A DNA stretch of 64,000 nt from Branchiostoma floridae (lineage: Eukaryota > Chordata > Leptocardii > Amphioxiformes > Branchiostomatidae), in NCBI RefSeq assembly GCF_000003815.2, contig NC_049983.1, forward strand, positions 24,143,710-24,207,709. The letters are read 5' to 3'. The translations under genes were made by a program, and so were the position numbers. Below, in pieces: positions 31,093 to 43,000 of this stretch. Under the pieces are notes generated by a model that was given only the letters and a program-made list of their open reading frames with translations, searched no databases and was not told where the DNA came from. Positions within the stretch are counted from its first letter, which is position 1, and each line of letters starts with the position of its first letter.

Positions 31093-34000
31093 CTATTATA
31101 CAAAACAAGTAGTTTATTTAGTATATAGCAGATAATATATTATTGACTCTTCTTAAACTGTTACGTAAGAATCTACTACAGTTGAGCTCCTGATTGCCAA
31201 TAGACAAGGTGAACAACAACCAAAGTCATCATTCTGCACATTTGGGGAACTCAGACAGGCAGGTGCTTGACTAAGAATTCTTGATGCAAGAAACAAGTAG
31301 GTTTTAAGTCTATAGAAGACAACATATTATTGACTCTTCTTAAACTGTTACATGACAATCTACTACAGCCTCACAGTTGAGCTCCTGGTTGCCACTAGAC
31401 ACTACAAGGTGAACAACAACACCAAAGTCATTATTCTGCACATTTGGGGAACTCGGACATGTATGAAACAAGTTTTTTTTTGGTATAATTAAGAGATATT
31501 AGTGACCCGGGTTCTAGCCAGCATCCGTCCTTCTGTCTACGTCCAGCAGCTTCAGGGTAAATGGGTCAACAAACAAACAAATAAATAAACAACGTACTCA
31601 CCGTGAGGACCCTCCAGCGGCTTCAGGGTGGACGGACCAAAAATGCAACAAACAAATAAACAAACAAATAAACAAACAAACAAACCTTCAGGGTAGTGAT
31701 CCTCTACTGTGAGGACCCTCCCGCCGGTTGCCTCTGCGCTTGCCCGCAGGGTGTCTACATCCAGTGGCTTGATGGTGAACGGGTCCACGATGCAACAAAC
31801 AAATAAACAAACCTTCAGGGTAGTGATCCTCCACCGTGAGGACCCTCCCGCCGGTCGCCTCAGCACTCGCTCGCAGGGTGTCCACATCCAGCGGCTTGAT
31901 GGTGAACGGGTCGATGATGCGCACGTTGATGCCATCCTTCGCGAGTTCATCCGCTGCTTTCGTCGCTTCCACCAGGGTCACGGCGGCGCCCACGATGGTC
32001 ACCTGATCACTGTCGCTCTTACGGACAACCTGAAGTATAGTAAAAAATTACAGGGTTTATTTTAGATTAAAAAATCGTGCACATTGATTGGCATCTTTCT
32101 CTAGCTCGCCGGCTGGTTTTGTCGCTTCCACCAGGGTCACGGCGGCACCCACGATGGTCACCTGATCACTGTCGCTCTTACGGACAACCTGAGGATGTAG
32201 TAAAAAAATGAAAGGATTCATTTTGAAATTACAAAAATTGATGCGCACATTGATCAAGTCCTTTGCCGGCTCATTTGCTAGTTTTGTCACTTCCACTATG
32301 GTCACCTGACCACTGTCATTCTTACGGACAACCTGCGGACATCAATACAGGGTTTTCAACTTTCAAGTTAAATGGTTTAACTTTTAAAATCCTTCCCAGG
32401 TCCTTAACTACTTTTGGCCCTTGATAATGGCCTCCAACTAGTTGGGCAGCCCTGGCTGAATCTTCTAAAAACCAAATAAATCAAATTAAATTAAATCACT
32501 ACTTTCAGTGCATATGGGGCAGGCCAAACAGTAGGGGGCAAGTTCACATTCCATATATTCTTTCTTATTAGTGCTAAATATGCTATGCAGAGAAAACCAT
32601 GGATGTGCCAATTTCAAGAATGAACATCCAAACACTCCACCCCCACATGTAGGTCTTTGCACCAGTTGTAGGGTTTGTGGGAGTAGAGATACAACAAATT
32701 TAGGGAAGTCTTACAGGGAGCATTTCAGTTGTTAGTCTTTTACAGTTCAGTTCAATTCATCCTCATTGTACGAGATGCCATGGATGATACCATCTCTTCC
32801 CCCTTACAATAAAAAAAATAGACAAACAAACCACAGACCTTCGCCTTGCCGGCCTCGAACACCTCGTCGCTGCCGTAGATGACGGGCGTGGCGGGACGGC
32901 TGGTGCGGATGTAACAGATCCCCTTGGTGTTGGCGGCCAGTTCACAGGCGCGCTCGCACGACACGGCGTCGCTGGGATAGAACACCGTCGCCCCGGGGAT
33001 GGCACGGAACATGGCGAGGTCCTCCAACGCCATCTGGGAGGGGCCGTCCTCCCCTGGGGTGGGGAATAGTTCAGATTAGACTCAGGATGATCCCTAAAAT
33101 TGGTCTATCATCCTCTCGCACAATCCTGTATCAGACACATTGGCTTGTTCTGTCATAGCCTTGCTGAAATGCATCTGAAATAGTAAATTTTACGTAAAGC
33201 AAAGCAAGTTTGCTTACATCAGCAAAAAGAAATTTTAAACCACTGTCTCCTGTATCTCTGAATAACACAATAACTAAAAAGTTTCCACCTTTCTTTCTCA
33301 ATCAACTTAACCTGACCTCAAATGTTACTAAAAGTTTCTCAACGTTAAAACCGTCCTCCCCGGGGTAGGGAACAGTGAGGTTAGATATGTCAATGAAGGT
33401 TAGACATCCAGGTAATAAGATACGCCCAAAGCAACTGGTTATGATTTGGGAAACGGTCAGACGTTTCAGACAAACTCTCTCCAACAAGATTTCTCCAGCG
33501 TCACTGACGAAAGACACCGGATGGTTGTCTGGAAAGTCTGACCATTTCCAAAATCATATCCAGTTGCTTGAGTAACTGCTATTTGGTGTAGTAAAATCAA
33601 ACTTTGAATTTCTCAGATATTTTGAAGACTGTACTTGTGAGATGATCTATATCTTACAAAATTTTGTCTTGGTCAATGGCTTGTTTGGTCAAACTCATAG
33701 CCTTGATCAATGCATCTGATACAGCAAAGTTTGCATACAGTTGTTTACCGTTGCTTACAGTTACATGAGCAAAAAGAAAACCACTGTCTAACCCTGAGAA
33801 ACACAAAATAGTGCTGAAAAAAAAAGACGTTTCCACACTGTTCTCCAATTACACACATTAGGGTGTCTCAACTTTAGAAATACACCACCCTACAAACACG
33901 TTCGAAAGCTGTCCTTTCCACAGCAACACTTACCAATGGACGCGCCAACATGCAACAGATGTGGTAAAGACTGCAATTCTCTTATAGAGCTGTACAATAA

Positions 34001-37000
34001 GACTTTGTCAACATTCACCAATGAAGGCCATGAATCTCACTTACCGATGGACACACCGACATGTGACCCCGACAGGTTGACGTTGCTCTGCGAGATGGCA
34101 GCCATGCGGATCTGGTCGTATGCTCGGGACAGAATGCACCCCCCCACACACACACACACACAAACACATCTAAAGGCTGTCCTTTCCACAGCAACACTTA
34201 CCGATGGACACACCGACATGTGACCCCGACAGGTTGACATTGCTCTGTGAGATGGCAGCCATACGGATCTGATCGTACGCTCGGGACAGGAAACACCCCT
34301 CCTCCCCACACACACACAAACATGTCTAAATGCTGTCCTTTCCACAGCAACACTTACCGATGGACACACCGACATGGGAGCCCGACAGGTTGACGTTGCT
34401 CTGTGAGATGGCGGCCATTCGTACGCTCGGGACAGGAAGCACGCAAATTTCTAGCTATACATACAACCTCCCCCTACAAATGCGTCAGAAGGCTGTCCTT
34501 TTCACAGCAACACTTACCGATGGACACACCAACATGCGAGCCAGACAGGTTGACGTTGCTCTGCGAGATGGCGGCCATGCGGATTTGATCGTACGCTCGA
34601 GACAGGAAGCACGCGAAGGTGCTGCAGAACACCACAGCACGGTCCCGCGTGGCAGCGCCGATTCCAACGCCCACCTGTTGGTACCAAAAACAAGTGCCAT
34701 GAAAAAACTATTCATATGGAACAGTCTGCCACAGGACATTCAGTCAGCTAGCAAGTACAAGTTTAGACAGGAGCTTCCTATGCATGCAAATAAGTACTAA
34801 TTAAATTTTGGTTTGCAAATACCAGTTGTTTAAATTTCATGTAATTTGTACGTCTTGTATCTTTGTATGTTTTAATGTCCCGAAGTCCAGGAAGACTATC
34901 TACCTACAAATTTTGCATAATAGCTAATGAGCTAAATAAAGTATACACATATCCAAGTAACTATCATGAACAGGTCCATATCTACATGAAACTAAGATGT
35001 AAGCTAACACAGGAAGCACGCAAATGTGCTGCAGAACACGACGGCGCGGTCCCTTGTGGCAGCGCCGATGCCGACACCCACCTGTTGGAACCAAAAACTC
35101 ATGCCGTGAAAATACTTACATAAACAGGGCCATATCTACATGGAACGGCTTCCCTAATGTTATGAAATCTGCTGCAGAACACGACAGCGTGGTCCCGCGT
35201 GGCGGCACCCATCCCAATGCCCACCTGTTGGTACCAAAAACTAATGCAGTAAAACAGGGTTCTAGCCCTTAGCTGCTGGGGATGGACAAAAATTTTTCCA
35301 TTCCGTCCCGTGAGGGACAAAAATCAGCATGAAAAGATTCTAATTGAACCAAGCTGAGTCTAACAGCAAAATTTTCCCCCAGAATAAAGGAAATAGCATT
35401 TCAGAGGGTCTAGGTTTCAAAATTTTCCCGGATAGCATATCCCCGGCCCCCCTAGGATCGTCACACCTTTGACAGGACTTCCATTCAAAATCCAGGGTAC
35501 GGAACAAAAGGGAAGATTTCAGGCTGACTAGAACACTGCCGTGAAAAATACTATCTATACAGTATGTACTAACTGTTTCCCTAATGTCATACAATCTATT
35601 ACTCTGTCCAAGTTTCGGCAGGGACTTTTAATGTAAATAATCAGTAATTTATAATTTTGCTTGTAGTATGCTAATATAAGCCAAGCAATATAATTTTTAT
35701 GTAAGTTTGTATGCCTATGTTTTGAGTACAGGAAGATTATCTACTTCCAATTTATGTGTGTAAGCTAATGGACTCAATTAAGTATCCAACGGACCCACCA
35801 TGTTCTGCTCGGCAATGAAACACTCCACGAACTGCTCTGGTTTCGCCTTCTTCAGCTTCTCAGAGAAGGTGGAGTTCTTCACGTCGGCGTCGAAGGCCAC
35901 GACGCGATCGCTGGCCTGGCCGAGTTTTGCTAGGCCGGTGCCGTAAGCAGCACGTGTGGCAACCTGCACAGCAACACAGATCTTACTTAATTCATATTTC
36001 CCAGATACAAATTGGATATATAAAGCTTTAAAACACAGCTGAGGCTCTTTTAAATGTTGTTGTAAACTTTCAAACTGTATTATCAAAAACTTTGTTGACA
36101 GGTGAAGAGACTGAAGTTATACTTCTATAAGAGAATTTACTGATCTGATATAGCTATTCACAGAATTTACACATGGATCAGGACTGTTATGCAAGGAAAA
36201 GTAAAACCTTTACCAACCATATGCACATAGCTGTAAATTATGATGTGGGATTGTTGCCACAGTAAGATTTGAAAACAAATGACCTAACTTGTAACGACTC
36301 TTTTGAAACAGATCTAAACATACTGTGACGGTGTTGATGTTCAGGACATAAAATAAACTACCTTAACATTCTCCTGCTAACCCTGCAACAACTGCATATT
36401 CAGAACCAAAGAAGAACATTGACACAACATTGACGTGTGGCACTTCCTCCAGAGTGGAAGTATGATGAGAATTAACTGTACTGACTCATCCAAACCAAAT
36501 CCATAACAAACATATGCTGTGTTTTTCTGCCCTGATCTATCGTAAATTTCTCCCTAGTGCCTAGCCCTGTAACCCAAACTGTGAGAAAAAGGCTTCATCT
36601 GCAGGAAGCAGTTTAAATAAAAGTACAGAAAACAAAGCACAGCCCTACCTTATCCCCCAGACTGTAGCTGGGAGGCTGGGTCATCTTGATGTTGGAGAGG
36701 TCGACCTTCGGCGCGTCGTCTGTCATGGGCTGCGGACCCACGTTGTTCTCCCCCACAATGAGACCCTCAATTGCCTTGATGGCGCCGTCCGTCTTGTCAC
36801 CCATGGGCTTCCCGTGGAAGTTCTCTTCATCCTCCACACCTGCAGATAGACATGTTCACATCTCAATCATAACAAGAATTTTATCAATATTCAAAACGTT
36901 GTTGTTCTCTTCCACGATGAGATCCTCGATCGCCTTGATGGCGCCGTCCGTACGGTCGCCCATGGGCTTCCCGTGGAAGTTCTCTTCATCCTCCACACCT

Positions 37001-40000
37001 GCAGATGAAGGTGTTCACATCTTAACGTCAACAAGACTTTCCTCCAAATTACCATCACACTTTCATTAATTCAGTAATCAAAATACCCTCTTGCACACTT
37101 GCTAAGTGACCACATTTTGCTTGGCGCAACTTAATTTTGCACTGTGTACAACCTGAAATTTTGCAGTTGGAACACAGCTTTTGCTCCACCTACGTGCATA
37201 AGCTTTTGTATTTTGTAACAATGGGTACCTGACTTCGGTTTAAAAAGCAAAGGGAGGCGAGGGATGGGCTCTGCCCCCTAATTTGCAACTCATTGCCCCT
37301 CTGGCATCACACAGGCTATGGATTACCATTTAGGTAACACTTAAATGGGGAAACTAGAAGTAGAGATGATGACTCAATCAAGTCACTAGTTCACTCTTAG
37401 AAGAAGTGGATCAAACCTATTAGTCTTGGCTTAAGTAGCTTGTACAAAACTGTTGATACAGTTAAAACGGTTATGGAAAGTCTTCTACATGTAGAATATA
37501 GAAGCTGCTGACTGACCAGGGATGCCCTTGCCCTTGTAGGTCTTGGCGATGATACAGCTGGGTTTGCCCTTGACAGAGGACGCCTCGTGCAGAACCTTAC
37601 ACAGAGCCTCTACGTCATGGCCGTCAACCACATACGTGTTCCAGCTGAGGGGGGAAAGTCAGTCCTCAGTTAACATCATCATCATCAGGGTTCGAAATAC
37701 ACATACTTAACTTGCAATTTGCATGTAATTTTCGAGATTTGCACGTAAAAATATTCTAAACTTGCAATCTTGCATGTTGAAAATACCTGGCCCATAGTAA
37801 AAATACTGAGGAATTAGACACCCTACTCTTAGACAGAACGACATATGGGCATCTTTCTTTTTCCTTCCTTGTTTTTGCCGCCAAAGGACAGAATGATGGA
37901 TGCCGGCTAGATTATTGCAGTATAGACTAGTTGTATTTTGCATGTAAATTTTCCAAATTGCACGTAAAATTTTTGCCAACTTGCAAATTTCGATCCCTGA
38001 TCATCATCATATTCATTGTTTGGTTATACTGCTGCTGGGATCCTTGACACGGAGGTAGGCAACAGTCGGCTAGTCTTCACACCACGCTTCCATGCTGTTC
38101 TGTCCAGTGGATCTGGCAGTGTGTCTTAGACAGACTTATCTGTAAGGCCTGCAAAAATAATTGTTGTCTTTTCTGTTCCCAGACCTACCCTAGAAAAACC
38201 TGCCGACCCTAGCCTTTTTTTGGGTGAGCAATGGAGTTTCCAGTGAGAATTCTTATTTAGCCTGCTTGCAATTTAAGAAAGAGATTGCTTGTATCCACAG
38301 ATTTGTAACCATTTATAACCAAGACATTGAAAGTATAAGTGTCTTCATGCATTTCATTTTTACTTTGTTTAACTGTATCTTAATTCTTATGAGTTTTGGC
38401 CAAAGTCTAAAAAATAAAGAAAAAAAAAAGATCCCACCTACGGACCCTAATTTTTTCAGGGTTAAAACAGGAAACCTTTTTCCCTAGGCCTAACAAGAGT
38501 TTTGTACAGCATATGCACAACTATGCCCAAATGCCAGTTTGCTATTGTACAACAGATACATTGTATATAACCAGCTGCAAGACAAGGCAAAAACTAACAA
38601 AGCAACAAAGGGAATCCCCTACTCATATAAAAGTTTTTTTATTTTATCTTTTTTTGTACTAAGAATATTGTTATTGACAGGTATCCTGTCCAAATCCATT
38701 TGTAGTATCTCTGTTTTTGTCACCAGGGCTAGTCCTTGGATAAAACCAGAGGCTAGTTGGGCAGCCCTGGCTGTGCGTTTTGAACAGCCAAACAAATAAA
38801 CAAGTAAATAAGAATCCCTACCCGAATGCCTCCGCCCTCTTGCGGTACGTGTCCATCTCGTGCTGCAGCGCGGTGGGCTCGCTCTGTCCCAGACGGTTCA
38901 CGTCGAAGATGGCCACCAGATTGTCCAGGTTGTAGTGGCTGCCCCACGCCATGGCCTCCCACACGGAGCCCTCGGCCGACTCACCGTCACCCAGCATGCA
39001 GTACACACGGTAACTGTAAACAACAATAAAAATAAACAATTACTACATGCCCCACACCCCAAACAAACAAGCAAACAAACAGTTACATGTCCTCAAAACA
39101 AACCCTATGCCATCTCTCTGTATCAGAGCATAGCATACAGACAGTAAACAGATTCAATAACTACAACTTATTTTACAACTGCAACACCATGGCAGGGTTA
39201 GAAAACCATCTTTGTCTCTATTTAACCACTCATATACACTTCTGCAAGGTTTTAATAGCAGATAGAAAATGGTTTGTCACTAGTACTACAACTACTCTTT
39301 CAAAAATTCCTTAGCCAGATATTTGCCAAAATATAATTGCTTGGGCCCAAATCCATGTAGCATATTGATTTGAATTGATTCGCTAAGTTATTTGGACATA
39401 CGATTATCTTCAAGGAGTTTTTTTAACACCAATATGGTGTTTAAGGTTTATGGAGTAGTTCCTCACCTCGCCTTGTCCCAGTACTTGCCGGTGTAAGCCA
39501 TCCCACAGGCCACACTCAGGCCCTGGCCCAGGGACCCGGTACCAACGTCGATGAAGTTCAGTCTCTGAAACACAAAAAAACAAGGCAAACTTGTTACCGA
39601 TGAGGGTCAGAAGTCTTCACTACTGACAACTGTACCAATATAGCATTCAAATGTTAAATGCTAGCTTGTATTGCAAACTTTTAAGGCCTCTTCATTGAAT
39701 AATCTTATCAGTGCATGGAGCAACAAAGCTACAGTGTCATAAATTATGCAGATATGAAACAAGACTCGGCAGACTATAGGTTACAGAACGTTTATTGCTT
39801 TGCCCCTCTTTATAGAGGTATGAACTTTTCAGCTATCATGTGTTCAAAGTAATGCAGCTTCTAACAAAGTAGATACAATTTCATGAAGTTTCCTGCATGC
39901 ACTATAAGTACTCTGGTGAGTTACCACAGCTTCTTAAAACATTCCAACAAGGATGAGATGTCCTTCCAAATCTGGGGGCTTAGGTGTGACAAGCTGTGCA

Positions 40001-43000
40001 TGTTATAATATTGTATAACTGGGAATTTCTGTTGTGTTGTAATGACACACACTTGTGAGAAATAGTACAGGATGAAACATTCCTACTGGGGTGGGGTGTC
40101 TTTCCAGTCTGAAGGGCTTAGGTGTGACAAGCTGTCCATACAATACCATGTGACTAATGATACACAATGTCATGTACTTCATTTTGAACCACCACACCTG
40201 TAAGATACAGTACTACACTTAAAAACATCCTTACCGGAGTGGGGTGTCCCTCCAAGTCACTGTCGATCTTCCTCAGGTTGAGCAGGTCCTCCCTGGGGAA
40301 TAGACCGGCCTGGGCCCAGGCAGCGTACAGCACTGGGGCAGCATGGCCCTGGGGAGGGGGAGAAGAAACATGTTAGAACAGGCAGCGTACAGCACTGGAG
40401 CAGCATGGCCCTGGGGAGGGGAAGAACATTACACTGAAACTACGGCACATAAAGCAGTGGCTACTATACAAATGGATTGCTTAAAACAACACTTTTCACT
40501 GAGTGGTACATGGCCCCTATTGGGACTGAGAGTATGTGGTGAAGGTTTGGAAAACCCTGTTCAAATTCTTATTAGAGTATTATGACCACCTCACATCTAT
40601 ACAGTACTGCAGTGGAATTTCAGGGTTTGATATGTTAATCTTGACATGCTAGGATTTTTCTGTGGCACATACAAAATGGTACAAACAGTATGTTTTGTAC
40701 AGAAGTTTGACCAAACTTTGGGCTACCTAGTTTCTTTTATTTGTTAGTTTGCTTACCTTGGACAGCACGAACCGATCGCTGGAGGGGTGGCGAGGCTCGG
40801 ACAGGGTGTACCTCATGGTGTTGTAGAACAGGACAGAGATGATGTCTGCTGCACTGCAGCATGATGTAGGGTGGCTGCAGGAAAAAGTTATCACTCAATC
40901 AAATAGAGGTATCTACAAACTCAATGTAGTTCGGTATTATATTGACTGCAATGAAATGACTTTTGAAAGTCTCTGAGACCATCATGCCCTCAAGTTGTAG
41001 CTCAAAGTGGAGTCGAATTATTTTGCTGCAATTTCTTGTCCGTTTGAACATTCAAAAGCAGCTCAACCAGCCTGCAGTGAGGGTGTCATGGAAAGTCAGC
41101 AAACTTCTTTTGCCAAATTTTACTTTGTCTTTCCAAAGAAGTCCCTTGATTTATTATCCCCAACATCATATGATGCTGGGATCCCAGCTTAAAGACTGGT
41201 GCTATAAATGGTTCAACTACCAAACTTAATGTGTCTTAAAGTACAACAAATAGCCAAGCAAAAGCCTGACACAATCATAGCAGCCTACTACAACATGTAT
41301 CCTACATGACATGAAAAGATACTGATCAAATTTACAAGTAGGGCAGTAATTAGAATGCAGATCACAGCTTATCTATGGTCAGTCGGTCACCTTGAGAGCG
41401 CATGTTCTGGCATTGTTTCCTGTACATAAAAGCACATGAATAGTCGTCTATTGAAAGAAATGCCTCCCTAAGTCTAACAATGCATATATTTATTTGAATG
41501 TCATTCTTAACATACATTTGTTTCTAAAGTTGCAAAGAAAGCATTTTTGCACAATATTGCCGCATGCATACGAATTATTTAATGTGTATATCTTAAGACC
41601 CAGTTAGCAAATAGTTACATGTACATCTTATGATCAATTGTTGACGTTCTGACATGTTTTTCATAGGTAGGGTCAATCCTGGGTTCAACCAAGAAGCCAC
41701 CCCCTCAGGCTGGCAAGTGGTGAGCCGTTGTGGTTTAGTCCTTCAGAATGCAAGTGCCCGGGGCAAGAAGGTGCTAACAATAACACTAATGGTGACACTG
41801 CGGTTTTAGTTTCCGCAACACAGCAAAGAAACAGTGTAGTGATTCATTTTTTTTTCCTCTCCTGGTATAATTCAACTACTAGTTAAGTACTAGTACATGT
41901 ATGCCCCAAAGTAAAACTATTGGAAACCAAACGTACTGTCTGTCAAGATGACAAACATAACATTGCTTTGTCGCAAGTAACATGCACTGTACAGTTGTCC
42001 CTTCTTGTGACAAATAAATGTATTTTATATAATAGTATAAGAAAACTAGTGCTACTGTCAAATATGTTATCATTACAAATGAATTGCTCTTACAATCCGC
42101 ACTGCACTTCCTCTTCGTTATTACGTGATTTTCTTCAGTAGTTTGGCAAGCATGTTATGTTAGACATACACCTACATGGCTAGAAAAACTCTGCTCTGCC
42201 ACTGCCGGTAACTTAAATCTGCTTTGAGGTTATCAGTGTGGTGGGTTCTTTTAAGTTTTACGTACGTGCTTGAAGCTAGGTACTTATTTTCACCTGATTC
42301 AAGTGGGGTAATGCCTTTACCTACACAACTTTGGGGGATGGATTCGAACCCAGAACCTTTTCTCAAAGTCAACAACCAAGCCACAAAATTATGCACAAGA
42401 CCACCTTGCCACCTTTCTTATCAACTTAACATCAGTGACGGTGAATCAAACGGTGAAGGAAGTGTAAAAACCCAACGAAATGCCTAACAAGTTCACCGAC
42501 ACAGAAACAGCTGAGTCAGTGGAAAAGCCTGACAATGTCATAACCTGACCTAACATGTGGGTCGGTAACGCCATATTTGATTTCCCGCCTAAACCAAAAT
42601 CACACCCCTGACTTTACCCCCTCCAAAATCGCTCTAAAAACGAAAAACTGCCCTCCTTACCCTGATTTTGAGGCGCTGGTAGCCTTGATGCTGTCTATGC
42701 GGAGCCGGTTTGCGGCGTCCTTCAGAGTTTGGAGAGTTTTGGCGTCGGGTTTGCGGTAGTCAGCCATGGCAGACGTGATGTCCTGAAACACATGCACGGA
42801 AAGGGACGGACTGAGCGGTGAACTTTAACCCTTACCGGCGGGATCGTCCACTATTTACAGGGGTCATGAAATTTATTATAAACGATAAGAATGTATCAGA
42901 CAAACAAAACATTTCTTAAATATTACCAATTAATTTGGAATTACAAAACATATCTGTATCTAGATTGTCTCTATAGACTTTGCAAAATATTGCGTTTATT

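Noticed and set aside
34330-34800. 156-aa plus-strand ORF
   Set aside because: It is antisense to TKT exon 10 copies, running into a LINE tail; not a gene.
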